Origin: GAS368 sp965227745
Lineage (GTDB): Bacteria > Verrucomicrobiota > Verrucomicrobiia > Opitutales > Opitutaceae
Direction: 5' to 3'
NCBI GenBank assembly: GCA_965227745.1
Contig: OZ245769.1
Coordinates: forward strand, 4,774,001 to 4,838,000
Length of the DNA stretch: 64,000 nt
The notes under the pieces were generated by a model. The model saw nothing but the letters and a program-made list of their open reading frames with translations, was not told the DNA's origin and made no database searches. This document shows positions 33,976 to 42,861 of this stretch, piece after piece; the first letter of the stretch is position 1, and each line of letters opens with the position of its first letter. A program made the position numbers and the translations under genes.

Positions 33976-34974
33976 TTAGAACAACGAATTCGCGACCACG
34001 CCGAGCGCGGTGATCGGGCCGGAGTCGCCGAGGCCGTCGATGGCGTTGTTGGCCTTCTTGAGGACGGCTTGGGCGTCGCGCAGGATGGTGTCGTCGTTGA
34101 TCAGCTTGCCGAGGGTGCCTTCGCCCTTGGCGAGTTTGTCGGAGACGGAGCGGAGGTTGGCGACGGTCGCCTTGATGTCGGTGCCCGCCTTTTCGTCGAA
34201 GACGAGGGCGCCGATGGCGCCCTTGCCGGCTTTGACCTGATCGACGATGGCTTGCGCGTTGGCGACGAAGCTGCGGGCATCGGCGGCGGCGGCCTTGATC
34301 TCAGTGACGCCGGCGATGAGTTCGTCGTGCAGCTTCGGATCGTTGATGAGTTTGCCGAGCGTGCCTTCGCCCTTGTTGATCTTGGTGGTGACCTCCTGGA
34401 GGTTGGTCATCGTGGTGTTCACCTTCTCGGAATTTTCGGTGACCATCTTGTCGATCTTTTGGAAGAGGCCGGGATTCTTGCCATCGCCGGCGACGGCGGA
34501 GGTGATAGTGCCGAGGGAGTCTTCGAGCTTCTTACCGAGGTTGCCGAGTTCGCCCATGATGGCGTTGAGGTCGGGGGTGACCTTGGTCTTGATTTCCGCG
34601 CCATCCTTGAGGGGCGCGGCGTTGGGTGAGCCGAGGTCGACGCCGATGTAGTTGGTGCCGATGAGGCCGGCCATCACGATGGAGGCGGTGGCGTCTTCCT
34701 TGACGATGGTGTTGGGCTCGATGCGGAGCACGGCCTCGGCGCGGCGGCCGGAGGGCGAGAGGCGGGTGCTCTCGACGGAGCCGATCTTCACGCCGGCCAT
34801 GCGGACTTCATCGCCCTGCTTGAGCTCCTTGAGGCTCTCGAAGCCGGCGATGAGGGTGAAGCCGCGGTCCTTGAAAACTTTGCCGTCGCTGAGCGTCTCG
34901 AAGGTGACCCACGTGAGGGCGAGCCCGAGGAGGAAGAAAAGCCCGACGCGGGCCGTTTGTTGTGCGTTGTTCAT
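33976..34974 (-). CDS. mlaD: MCE-domain lipid transport protein (MlaD-like)
   Basis: A 332-residue inner-membrane anchored MCE protein. One N-terminal helix (GLFFLLGLALTWVTFETL) is followed by an MCE domain (about 35-125: GFESLKELKQGDEVRMAGVKIGSV, GTNYIGVDLG) and then a helical tail. The tail carries a repeated motif, NKGEGTLGKLINDPKLHDEL and AKGEGTLGKLINDDTILRDA. MCE rings carry phospholipids between membranes. It is the last gene of a four-gene operon with only 3 nt to mlaF. Confidence 0.93.
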   Translation of the reverse strand: MNNAQQTARVGLFFLLGLALTWVTFETLSDGKVFKDRGFTLIAGFESLKELKQGDEVRMAGVKIGSVESTRLSPSGRRAEAVLRIEPNTIVKEDATASIVMAGLIGTNYIGVDLGSPNAAPLKDGAEIKTKVTPDLNAIMGELGNLGKKLEDSLGTITSAVAGDGKNPGLFQKIDKMVTENSEKVNTTMTNLQEVTTKINKGEGTLGKLINDPKLHDELIAGVTEIKAAAADARSFVANAQAIVDQVKAGKGAIGALVFDEKAGTDIKATVANLRSVSDKLAKGEGTLGKLINDDTILRDAQAVLKKANNAIDGLGDSGPITALGVVANSLF

Positions 34975-34977
34975 GGT

Positions 34978-35787
34978 TCAGGTCTCCAGTTTTTTGAAAC
35001 GAGGATTTTTAAGATCGATCTTGGGATTGAGAAATTCGGCGACGCGCGGGTCCTGCGTCTGGCGCAGTTCGTCGGGTGTGCCGAGGGATACGAGTTCGCC
35101 GCCCATCAGGATACCGACCCGGTCGGCGACCCCGAGTGCGAGATCGCGATCATGCGAGACCACAATACTCGTGACGTGATACTCGTCCTTCAGCGTGGCG
35201 ATGATCTCGCTGATGGTGGCGGCCATCACGGGGTCGAGCTCGCTGGTGGGCTCGTCGTAGAGCATGAGCTGCGGCTCCATCACGAGGCCGCGCGCGATGG
35301 CGACGCGCTTTCTCATGCCGCCCGAGAGTTCGGACGGAGATTTGAAGGCGGCGTTTTCGAGCGAGAGGATTTGCAGCGCGCGCATCACTTTTTCGCGGAT
35401 GCCGGCCTCGTCGGAAATCCGGTGCTCGCGCGGGTAGAGGGCGAGGTTGTCGTAAACGCTGAGCGAGTTGAAAAGTGCGCCCGCTTGAAACACGAGGGCC
35501 ATGCGGACCTTCTCACGCGTGGTCTCGAGCGAGGCATCGAGCCCATCGACGGTGACGCGACCCGAGGTCGGCAGTTCGAGGCCGACGATGTGTTTGAGGA
35601 GCACGCTCTTGCCCGAGCCCGAGGGGCCCATGAGCACGAAGATCTCGCCGGGATCGACGGAGAAGCTGACCTTCTTGAGGACCTCGAGCGTGCCGAAATT
35701 TTTCGTGAGATTCTCCACCGTGACACCCACGGCGGGCGTCTCGGATTGGGTGAAGGGATTGCGAGTGGGATTGGTGGAGGCAGCCAT
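34978..35787 (-). CDS. mlaF: ABC transporter ATP-binding protein (MlaF-like)
   Basis: A 269-residue ABC ATPase of the MlaF class. Walker A is MGPSGSGKS, then LVFQAGALFNSLSVYDNLALYPREH, the signature LSGGMRKRVAIARGL, Walker B LMLYDEPTSELDPV, and VVSHDRDLALGVADRV. The FQ-x-GALFNSL and SGGMRKR wording is specific to MCE-system ATPases. The start at 35787 is chosen from the protein's own N-terminus (MAASTNPTRNP); a longer frame overlapping mlaE is spurious. It energises lipid transfer with the MlaE permease. Confidence 0.94.
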   Translation of the reverse strand: MAASTNPTRNPFTQSETPAVGVTVENLTKNFGTLEVLKKVSFSVDPGEIFVLMGPSGSGKSVLLKHIVGLELPTSGRVTVDGLDASLETTREKVRMALVFQAGALFNSLSVYDNLALYPREHRISDEAGIREKVMRALQILSLENAAFKSPSELSGGMRKRVAIARGLVMEPQLMLYDEPTSELDPVMAATISEIIATLKDEYHVTSIVVSHDRDLALGVADRVGILMGGELVSLGTPDELRQTQDPRVAEFLNPKIDLKNPRFKKLET

Positions 35788-35789
35788 GG

Positions 35790-36542
35790 TCACATGAGGG
35801 CTTTCGTGACGAAGTAATCGAGCACGAGGATGAGGATGAGGGAGACCACGACGGCCTTGGTGACGGCGGCGCCGATCTCGCGCGGACCGCCGCGGGTATT
35901 GAGCCCGATGTTGCAGCTCACGAGCACGACGGCGAAGCCGAAGATCTCGGCCTTCACGAGGCCGGAGGCGACGTCCTTGAACTTCGTGTACTGGCGCAGC
36001 ACGGCGAAATACGCCTCGGGCTCGAGCGAGATGAAGAGCGTGTACTTGGCGATGATCGCGCCGCCAAACCAGCCCACGAGATTGGCGATGATCGCGAGCA
36101 CGGGCACCATCACGAGCGCGGCCGCGAGGCGCGGCAGCACGAGCATGCGCGCCGGCGGGATATTCATGGTCTCGAGAGCATCGATCTCTTGGTAGACCTT
36201 CATCGAGGAAAGCTCGGCGGCGATGGCGGAGCCGACACGGCCCGCGAGGAGAATCGCCACCATCACGGGGCCGAGCTCGCGCGCCATCGAGAGACCCACG
36301 AGGGAGCCGATGTAGCGCATCGTGCCGAAGTTTTGCATCGAGTAGCCGGCCTGCAGCGCGAGCACGCTGCCGATGAAAAAGCTCAAAATCGCGACGATGG
36401 GCAGCGTCGTGTAGCCGATGGTGTAGCACTGTTCAAAGAAGCGGCCACGCTGGCGCAGGAGCGTCGGGGTGTACGAGGCCGCGCGGAAGAGCAGCTGGAT
36501 GGTGCTGCCGATACCTTCGAAGATGGCGGTGAGTTGGTTCAT
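35790..36542 (-). CDS. mlaE: MlaE family lipid ABC permease
   Basis: A 250-residue inner-membrane permease with five or six helices. RGRFFEQCYTIGYTTLPIVAILSFFIGSVLALQAGYSM, ELGPVMVAILLAGRVGSAIAAELSSMKVYQEIDALETM and LNTRGGPREIGAAVTKAVV are the standard MlaE segments. It sits between a WPF-motif protein (1 nt upstream) and mlaF (2 nt downstream), which suggests coupled translation of all four genes. Confidence 0.95.
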   Translation of the reverse strand: MNQLTAIFEGIGSTIQLLFRAASYTPTLLRQRGRFFEQCYTIGYTTLPIVAILSFFIGSVLALQAGYSMQNFGTMRYIGSLVGLSMARELGPVMVAILLAGRVGSAIAAELSSMKVYQEIDALETMNIPPARMLVLPRLAAALVMVPVLAIIANLVGWFGGAIIAKYTLFISLEPEAYFAVLRQYTKFKDVASGLVKAEIFGFAVVLVSCNIGLNTRGGPREIGAAVTKAVVVSLILILVLDYFVTKALM

Positions 36543-36543
36543 A

Positions 36544-38076
36544 TCAGCGGTCGGCCGCGGTGGAGGAGAGGCTAGCCTCTTTCGAGGGGAAATCTAACCA
36601 GAAGAGTCGCCAGACGCGCTCGCCCTCGGGGCGGCGCAGGCCGATGAGACCCCGGCCGAGCGCGAGGCGCTGCTCGGCGCCCGGGGCGCTGCGGGGAATT
36701 TCCGCCACGGCCGCAGGGGCGGCGGGGACGGGAACTTGCGTGACCGCCGGCGCGGGCCCCCGGCGCTTTTCCCAACGGAAAATATCCCAGAGCACGGAGT
36801 GGCGCTCATTGCCGGGCGAACGCTGGTCGTACTTGTACAGCGCGAAGAACGGCGACCACGTCTCGCGCACTTTTTGATTGTTCGGGAAAAACACCTCGAA
36901 GGGGCTGAGCACCTGCATCTGGCGGCGGCCATTGCCGTTGTCCCACCGGCTCACGAACGGCCAGACGTGCTGCACGTAGGCGTGCGGGACGTTGGGATTG
37001 GTGGCGCTGCGCTGGTCGAGCGACCAGTAGAGGAAGTAAAGAAACTGGGTCTTGGTCTGCGCGACGTCCGCCTCGGTCCACTTCGCCTGGCGGAAAATCG
37101 GCCACGGGACCCACGTCTTGTCGGTGCCCTTGATGATGGAGTGCGTGTAAAACGGGCCCCAGCGATTCACGTAGCGGTCGTCGCCCCGGCCCTGCACGAA
37201 GAACGGCCAGAAGTATCGCGTTTCGTGATACGTCCACGGCTTGGTGCGATCCGTGTACCCGAAGAACGGCCAGAGGTAATCTTCGTTGATGAAACCGGGA
37301 GCAGTGACGCGCGCGTAAAACGGCAGGAAGCCGACTTGGCGGCTGGGCGGGGTGCCGAGCGGTTCATCGGCGCTCGGGTACTTCGTGTTGTTGAAGCCGA
37401 GGGGCCAGAGGTAGAAGCGGTCTTTCGAGATGCCCTCGCGGTTTTGCCAGCCAAAGAGCGGCCAGAGCGCGAAGCCCTGCGCCGCGCCGCGTGTGGTGCG
37501 GATGAATGGCCAGGGCGTGGACGTGGTGACGGCCCCGCGTTTCTCGGCGCGCACGTAAAATGGAAAGAGCGTCCAGTCTACGCGATCCACGCCGAAGCGG
37601 GATTTGATCGTGCCGTAGATGGGGAAGAGGGCCTTGTAACTATCGGCGGGGTCCTGCGCCGTGCGCGAAAACCAGAAGGGCCAGACGTCGAAGGCCTCGC
37701 CCGCCGCGAGCGTGCTCGTGGGGGCTGGAGCGCCGTCCTTGCGGCCGGAGCGCTTGATCAGCTCAAAGATGCTCCAGTTATAAGTCTCGTCGTCGGCCCG
37801 ATAACTGAAGATCGGATAAACCGACAGGCCCGACACCAAATTGCCCTTGGGGTCGCGGGTCTCGATCCAGAACGGGCGGAAGCCCTTGGTCACCGAGCCG
37901 TCCGGCGCGGTTTTGCGAAAAAGAAAAGGGCCGGCGGCAGTCTCGGCCACGACTTTGCCGGTCGCATCCGTGCGCTCGTAGCCGACTTTCCACGTCGTCC
38001 GCTCGCTCTCTTGCGCCCAAGCGGAAGCCGCTAACAGGGTCGTGAGACCCAGAGAGAGGAAGCGGCGTAAAATCAT
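36544..38076 (-). CDS. Exported protein with many WPF-type motifs, Mla operon
   Basis: A 510-residue protein I cannot assign to a named family. A signal peptide (MILRRFLSLGLTTLLAASAWA) is followed by at least a dozen aromatic motifs of the type W-P-[FLI]-[FWG]: DVWPFWFS, TPWPFIRTT, ALWPLFGWQ, YLWPLGFN, YLWPFFGYT, RYFWPFFVQG, VPWPIFRQ, HVWPFVSRW. They are spaced by 20-40 residues and alternate with strands, which suggests a repeated beta structure such as a barrel or propeller. The C-terminus is Pro/Ala-rich. It is the first gene of the mla-like operon, 1 nt before mlaE, so it may be an outer-membrane or periplasmic partner of lipid transport. Confidence 0.75.
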   Translation of the reverse strand: MILRRFLSLGLTTLLAASAWAQESERTTWKVGYERTDATGKVVAETAAGPFLFRKTAPDGSVTKGFRPFWIETRDPKGNLVSGLSVYPIFSYRADDETYNWSIFELIKRSGRKDGAPAPTSTLAAGEAFDVWPFWFSRTAQDPADSYKALFPIYGTIKSRFGVDRVDWTLFPFYVRAEKRGAVTTSTPWPFIRTTRGAAQGFALWPLFGWQNREGISKDRFYLWPLGFNNTKYPSADEPLGTPPSRQVGFLPFYARVTAPGFINEDYLWPFFGYTDRTKPWTYHETRYFWPFFVQGRGDDRYVNRWGPFYTHSIIKGTDKTWVPWPIFRQAKWTEADVAQTKTQFLYFLYWSLDQRSATNPNVPHAYVQHVWPFVSRWDNGNGRRQMQVLSPFEVFFPNNQKVRETWSPFFALYKYDQRSPGNERHSVLWDIFRWEKRRGPAPAVTQVPVPAAPAAVAEIPRSAPGAEQRLALGRGLIGLRRPEGERVWRLFWLDFPSKEASLSSTAADR

Positions 38077-38151
38077 GGTTGAGCGTGGAATAGGAGCGGC
38101 GAGGCCGCTTATTGCGCCGTCGGCGCGAAGGTGCCGCCGGTGCAATGGATA

Positions 38152-38165
38152 GTTAGGGCCCTAAC
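38152..38165. promoter_or_regulatory. Perfect 14-bp palindrome upstream of the Mla operon
   Basis: GTTAGGGCCCTAAC lies 76 bp before the start of the operon's first gene. It has the form of a dimeric repressor site; no regulator is known. Confidence 0.4.
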
Positions 38166-38312
38166 CAAAAGCAATGTCGTGCAGGTTGCAAATACTATGT
38201 TGCGGGAGGACACCCCAGAGGGAAATGCCCCGCCGCAATGATACGCCGCGGAGCCGGTCTTGGACTCCGGGCACGGGAAAGCTGAAGATGGAAGGTGCTG
38301 GTGCAGGTCGCC

Positions 38313-39317
38313 TCAGACCGTGACGGAAGCCCCGGGTGCCAGCACTTTAAACACCTCGTGCGACAGACCTGCAGCCGTGAGCGCCGAGGCCAACGCGGCG
38401 GGCGGTGCCTCGCGGCCCTCGTCCGTCAGCCGGAAGGTGCCCCAGTGCATCCCAAGGCTTTGGCTGGCAGCGAGATCGCGATGGATCTGCACGGCTTCGA
38501 CGGGGTTGCAATGGACGGGCTCCATAAACCATCGCGGCTCGTACGCTCCGATGGGAATGAGCGCGAGGCGAGGTGAGCCCAGTTTTTCCCGAATCGCGCG
38601 AAAATACTCGGCATCATAGCCCGTATCCCCGGCGAACCAGGCCGCCGAGCCGCCCCATTTAAGAAAGAAACTACCCCAGAGCCGACTATTGGCCGGGCTC
38701 CCGAGGCGATTGGTCCAATGCCGGGCCGGCGTGAGGGTGATAGTAGTACCGGCAAACGCGTGCGACTCCCACCAATCGAGCTCTACGATCTTTTCGTCCG
38801 CGAAGCCGACTTGGCGCAGCAGCCCGCGATGCCCGATCGGCGCGAAGATCGTCGGGCCATCCTGGCGATTGAGCCGCGCGAGCGTGGCCACATCGCAATG
38901 ATCGTAGTGATCGTGGCTCAGCAGGATCGCATCGATCGGCGGCAAGTCGTCAAACCGCACGCCGGGCTCATGAATGCGCCGGGGACCGATGCCCCACGGG
39001 CCCACGCGCTCGCTCCACACCGGGTCGGTCAGAAAAGTCGCGAGGCGAGTCCGCAGGAGAAAGGTGGCGTGCCCGATCCACGTTGCCGTGACGCCATCAT
39101 CGGTCGGCGCCTGCGGGGGCAGGGTGGGTGGGACCGCCACGTGCGACGGCCAAGGCGTGGGCTTGGCCGAAAGTTTCCACTTCAGCAGGTTCAAGAGACT
39201 GCTCTCGAACTGCCCGCGCGGATTGAAAAAGCGGTGCCCATCGCAGTGATCGGAAACCGGAAACGGCATGGCGGGCGTGTTCGTCGAAGCAGGCATGGCA
39301 GCAGGCGCGGCCAACAT
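38313..39317 (-). CDS. MBL-fold metallo-hydrolase (NAPE-PLD/UlaG-like)
   Basis: A 334-residue metallo-beta-lactamase-fold enzyme. ATWIGHATFLLRT, the metal motif LLSHDHYDHCDVATL, TPARHW, WFAGDTGYDAEYF and LIPIGAYEPRWFMEPVHCNPVEAVQIHRDL match the NAPE-hydrolysing phospholipase D-like branch of the fold. Members hydrolyse phospholipid-type or sugar-lactone substrates; the local one is unknown. The N-terminus is uncertain: ATG 39317 or 39296. It lies beside the lipid transport operon but is not in it. Confidence 0.85.
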   Translation of the reverse strand: MLAAPAAMPASTNTPAMPFPVSDHCDGHRFFNPRGQFESSLLNLLKWKLSAKPTPWPSHVAVPPTLPPQAPTDDGVTATWIGHATFLLRTRLATFLTDPVWSERVGPWGIGPRRIHEPGVRFDDLPPIDAILLSHDHYDHCDVATLARLNRQDGPTIFAPIGHRGLLRQVGFADEKIVELDWWESHAFAGTTITLTPARHWTNRLGSPANSRLWGSFFLKWGGSAAWFAGDTGYDAEYFRAIREKLGSPRLALIPIGAYEPRWFMEPVHCNPVEAVQIHRDLAASQSLGMHWGTFRLTDEGREAPPAALASALTAAGLSHEVFKVLAPGASVTV

Positions 39318-39376
39318 GCACGCAACCGCTCAACGCGCGAGCGGGATTGCGAAAAGGGTTAGCGCCTCGACGTGAA

Positions 39377-39433
39377 GTGGCTGCGGCATCCTGCCGTAGA
39401 GTCTTCGAGCCCGAAGCGGCGGCAGGCCGCTAC
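39377..39433. repeat. REP-like element, family g (CTGCGGCATCCTGCCG)
   Basis: The core CTGCGGCATCCTGCCG is a hairpin and is followed by a diverged inverted arm ending GCCGCTAC. The same core occurs on the minus strand at 54305-54331. Confidence 0.6.
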
Positions 39434-39464
39434 ATTATTTCTTCTGTCATGGTTCCGGCGCGCA

Positions 39465-39563
39465 GGTGGACGGCGATCTCCGAGCGCCGTCTTCAGGACA
39501 TCCGAATGCCGTCGTGATTTTCAGGTTCGCCCTCCCGACGCCTCCCGGAGGGCGGCGTCCACC
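39465..39563. repeat. REPIN-like inverted pair, family d, copy 2
   Basis: A 99-bp element with outer arms starting GGTGGACG on both strands and the internal word GATCTCCGAGCGCC. It lies between divergent genes, an unusual position for these elements in this window. Confidence 0.85.
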
Positions 39564-39719
39564 CTAAACCTCGCTTTAGAATGCGTGAGGTCGAGACCGC
39601 CAGCCCTCGCCCGGCTTTTCCGTTGAAGTGTCCTCGCCGCACCGGTCTTATGCGACCTACATGATGCGACCCGCGACAGCCCACGACGGAAATTCTCCAG
39701 CAGAGTCGGAGGCCCCGTC

Positions 39720-40283
39720 ATGCGCATAAGCGGCGGCATCGCCCGCGGCATCACGCTCGCCGTGCCCAAGGGCGACCTCACGCGGCCCGCGACGGACGGC
39801 ATGCGGCAATCGGTCTTTTCGAGCCTGGCGGCCATCGTGCCCGGCGCGCGTTTCCTCGATCTCTTCGCCGGCAGCGGCGCCTACGGACTCGAGGCGCTCA
39901 GTCGCGGCGCGGCGGGCGGAGTCTTCGTGGAGCAAAATCCGAAGGCCGCCGCGTGCGTGCGCCAAAACATCGAGGCCGTGTGCAAGAGCCTCGGTCGCCC
40001 GTCGCGCGATCTCACCGTCGTGCAAGCCGACGCCCGCTCCATTCCCCTCGGCGGCGGCGAGGTGCCCGATCTAGTCTTCATCGATCCGCCCTACGAGCTT
40101 ATCACCGAAGTCGCCCCCGCGCTCTTCACGCGCCTCGCGGAGATCTTGTCCGCGAAGCCCGACGCCATCGTGGTCTTCGAATACCCCGGCGAAATCGAAC
40201 TCGCCCCCGCCGGCTGGACGCTCGTCAAGCGCCTCGGCAAAGGCGCCCGCCAGCCCACGGTGGGATTTTTTCGGCAGGGCTAA
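39720..40283 (+). CDS. rsmD: 16S rRNA (guanine-N2)-methyltransferase RsmD
   Basis: A 187-residue SAM-dependent methyltransferase that modifies G966 of 16S rRNA. RISGGIARGITLAVPKGDLTRPATDGMRQSVFSSL, the SAM loop LDLFAGSGAYGLEALSRGA and the catalytic DPPY in VFIDPPYEL are all present. The ATG at 39720 is preceded by GGAGG at a 7-nt spacing. It is convergent with the membrane protein at 40438, with a REPIN between them. Confidence 0.95.
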   Translation: MRISGGIARGITLAVPKGDLTRPATDGMRQSVFSSLAAIVPGARFLDLFAGSGAYGLEALSRGAAGGVFVEQNPKAAACVRQNIEAVCKSLGRPSRDLTVVQADARSIPLGGGEVPDLVFIDPPYELITEVAPALFTRLAEILSAKPDAIVVFEYPGEIELAPAGWTLVKRLGKGARQPTVGFFRQG

Positions 40284-40343
40284 ACGGCAGGCCGGGCCTG
40301 ATTTTTTTCCGCGGATTACGCGGATGGGCGCGGATGTCTAAAG

Positions 40344-40421
40344 GTAGAAGCCTGCTCGCAGGCGATGGGCTATGATATTCGTCATCACGTGATATCCTAT
40401 CGCCTGCAAGCAGGCTCCTAC
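40344..40421. repeat. REPIN-like inverted pair, family a, copy 2
   Basis: A 78-bp copy, with GTAGAAGCCTGC at the left end and the standard inverted GTAGGAGCCTGC at the right. The interior differs from the copy at 6446, while the length is identical. Confidence 0.9.
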
Positions 40422-40437
40422 CTCCCCCAAGCCGCGC

Positions 40438-41790
40438 TCACGCCTTCAATCGCGCGAGCATCGCGGCGCGCTGGTCCTCGATGTCCCAATACGTTTTCAC
40501 GACTTTGGAGACGGCGGGCATCGCCAAGTCGGCAAAGATGCGGCCGCCGAGGTTTTTGATACTATAGCCGTCCATGAAATCGCGATTGATCGGGTCTTTT
40601 TTCGCTTCGAGTTCGCCGAAGCGGCGTTGCTCGGCGAGGGCGGCCATCGCGTAGTAGCGATCACCGACGATATTTTGCGTGGCGTTCGGGTTGACGAGCA
40701 AGGCGCCGAAGCTACGCAGCGCTTTTTGAAAAATCCGCTCCGGTCCCTCCTCTATCAGGCCCGCGCTTTCGTCATGGCGAATGAAGTCGGTGAAGACGGG
40801 TTGGAAAAAAGCGTACTCGATTAGAATAATGCGGCGCGCTCCCGCTGGCCCGCCCGCGGCGGCGGAGAGCTCGGCGGCGAACGCCGCTTGGGCGGCGGGT
40901 GAGACTTTGGCGTGATCCAGCACGAAGCCGGCGGTCTGCATCGCCATTCTTTGGATCACCTTGGCGATCATCGTGCGCACGAGCGTGCGGGCATTGGGCT
41001 CCATTTTCCGCGCCACCGTGTAGAGGCGCGTGACCGTGGCCATCGCTTCGTCGCCCCGGCCGTCGAGGGCCTGCAGGCTCGCGATGGCGACCGCGACTTG
41101 GGAGTACTGGCGCGGTGGTTGAAACGCGAGGATCGGCGCGGAGGCGCTCGTGGGAATCAAGTCGCCGATACGCGGCTGCGCGGCGAGTTCGTCCCACCAC
41201 GCGCGCACCGGCGCGAGCTTGGCCCATTCGGCCTCGATGCCGGCGCGATTTTCGCGGAGAAATTTCTCCCACTTCTCCGGCTTGGCCATGATGTCGTTAG
41301 TCGACAGGCCGACGTTGAGCTTGAGCGGTTGCACCGCGAGGGCGGCGGGCGAGTTTTTCGCGTAGCGCAGGAAAATCTGATGGCTCACCTCGTCACCCGG
41401 CAGCGCGGGGGATAGCTCCTCCATCGTGAGCGGGCGATGGATCGACGCATCATCCCACGCGAGGTAAACCATCGTGCCGAGCGCCGCGCCCCATAAAGCC
41501 GTGAGCTGCGGCCAGCGCAGCCATCCCCGCCGATGGCAGACGACCAGAATCGTCAACGGTCCCGCCAGCGCGATCACGAGGATCGTCACGACCGCGGCGA
41601 CGGACGCGACTTTGTGCTCCGAGAGGCGCGCCGAGAGACTTTCCCGGACCATGGGCGAAGACGCCGCGAAGATGAGCAATGCGAGGAAGCTCACGACGAG
41701 ACTGAGCGCGACGAGATTCAACGCGGATAAAACACGTCGGGCGCGCGAAGGCGCCGGCGAAGCGGTCGAGACGGGCACAGTTTCACTCAT
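40438..41790 (-). CDS. Membrane-anchored protein of unknown function
   Basis: A 450-residue protein I do not recognise. Three hydrophobic helices near the N-terminus (VLSALNLVALSLVVSFLALLIFAA, VASVAAVVTILVIALAGPLTILVV, LTALWGAALGTMVYLAW) are followed by about 310 soluble, helix-rich residues with no catalytic motif that I can see. The start at 41790 (MSETVPVS) is preferred to a longer frame that begins in atypical sequence. It is bracketed by two REPINs and belongs to no evident operon. Confidence 0.7.
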   Translation of the reverse strand: MSETVPVSTASPAPSRARRVLSALNLVALSLVVSFLALLIFAASSPMVRESLSARLSEHKVASVAAVVTILVIALAGPLTILVVCHRRGWLRWPQLTALWGAALGTMVYLAWDDASIHRPLTMEELSPALPGDEVSHQIFLRYAKNSPAALAVQPLKLNVGLSTNDIMAKPEKWEKFLRENRAGIEAEWAKLAPVRAWWDELAAQPRIGDLIPTSASAPILAFQPPRQYSQVAVAIASLQALDGRGDEAMATVTRLYTVARKMEPNARTLVRTMIAKVIQRMAMQTAGFVLDHAKVSPAAQAAFAAELSAAAGGPAGARRIILIEYAFFQPVFTDFIRHDESAGLIEEGPERIFQKALRSFGALLVNPNATQNIVGDRYYAMAALAEQRRFGELEAKKDPINRDFMDGYSIKNLGGRIFADLAMPAVSKVVKTYWDIEDQRAAMLARLKA

Positions 41791-41951
41791 GGGAAGAAAG
41801 CTGAACGCTGGGGATAGATATAACCTATCCGCGCCAAGCCTTTTAATGAAGCGCAAACCCATGGGTACGGCTACGCAGCTGACGAGCCCTCTGATATATC
41901 CCTGGCCAACTCTCTGCCGCTTTTAGATCGAGTCGAAAAGGGTGTTTCGAG

Positions 41952-42031
41952 GTAGGGCGGCTTATCCCTAAGCCGCCGCGCTCTCGGGGTGCGAACGCCT
42001 TGAGCGGCGCGTTAAGCATAACGCGCCCTAC
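41952..42031. repeat. REPIN-like inverted pair, family c, copy 3
   Basis: An 80-bp element in which the left arm is the GGCGGCTTA type and the right arm the GGCGCGTTA type, the reverse order of copies 2 and 4. Confidence 0.88.
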
Positions 42032-42046
42032 CGTTAAGACGCCCGC

Positions 42047-42802
42047 TTACATCAATCCCAGCTTCGTGCGCACGAGCGTCACCGCCGCCAGTGCTGCGGT
42101 CTCCGCGCGCAGCACGCGTGCGCCGAGGTGGACGAACTTGAAATCATTCTCGCGCAGCAGCGTGCGCTCCTTGGCCGACCAGCCGCGCTCGGGTCCCAGC
42201 GCGAGCACCACGGGCGCGCCGGGTGCGAGCGTCACCGTGCCCAACGCCTCCGGCGACTCGTAGTTATCGAGCGTGAAGCGCATCGCGGCCTTCGCGTACC
42301 CCGGCCGTCCCGCGACACCCTCCCTCACGGCGTCCGCCACCACGTCCGCGAGGGCCCGCCCGTGCGTGACCTCCGGCAACTGCGTATCGAACGCCTGCTC
42401 GGCGCCCAGCACGCAGTAGCGCCGCCACTCGCCGGAGGACCACAACGTGCTGCGCGCGTAGTTGGGGTCGCCCTTGTCGGTCGTGACGAAGTGCAGTGCC
42501 GCGACGCCCAGCGACGTGGCATCGCGCAAAATATCCCGCGCCGTCTGCGGGCGCGGCAGTCCGAGGATGAGCGTGATCGGCGCGGGCGCCGGCGGCGGAG
42601 CAGCGTCCCACGCAAAACTCAAGGTGAGCGCCGCTGCCTCCATCGCGACGAGCGTGCCCTTGCCGCGCGGGCCGTTGATGAGGCCGCAGTCAAACGTGTC
42701 GCCGACCTCGCGGCGCAGGACTGCGAGGAGGTGCACCGCGCGCGCGTCGGTGCGCGGCAGCGGGCGGTTGGTCTCGGCGGACTCGAAGAGGATCAGGTTC
42801 AC
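42047..42802 (-). CDS. rsmE: 16S rRNA (uracil-N3)-methyltransferase RsmE
   Basis: A 251-residue SPOUT-class enzyme methylating U1498 of 16S rRNA. An N-terminal PUA-like domain (HLLAVLRREVGDTFDCGL) is followed by the knotted domain with LALGPERGWSAKERTLLRE and the C-terminal LGARVLRAETAALAAVTLV, the hallmark of the family. The start is uncertain: a GTG at 42802 (VNLILFES) fits the family length, while a TTG at 42862 would add 20 residues. The gene is divergent from the M50 protease. Confidence 0.92.
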   Translation of the reverse strand: MNLILFESAETNRPLPRTDARAVHLLAVLRREVGDTFDCGLINGPRGKGTLVAMEAAALTLSFAWDAAPPPAPAPITLILGLPRPQTARDILRDATSLGVAALHFVTTDKGDPNYARSTLWSSGEWRRYCVLGAEQAFDTQLPEVTHGRALADVVADAVREGVAGRPGYAKAAMRFTLDNYESPEALGTVTLAPGAPVVLALGPERGWSAKERTLLRENDFKFVHLGARVLRAETAALAAVTLVRTKLGLM

Positions 42803-42861
42803 GGGGCGCGGGAGAGATTGCGCATTGCGCTGAGAGTGTCGCGCCGTAATTTCCGCGATCA

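Larger units (their letters stand above)
39318..39719. other. Repeat-rich divergent gap
   Basis: There is no gene here. It contains a REP-like pair of family g (39377-39433) and a family d REPIN (39465-39563). The rsmD ribosome binding site GGAGG is at 39708-39712. Confidence 0.6.
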
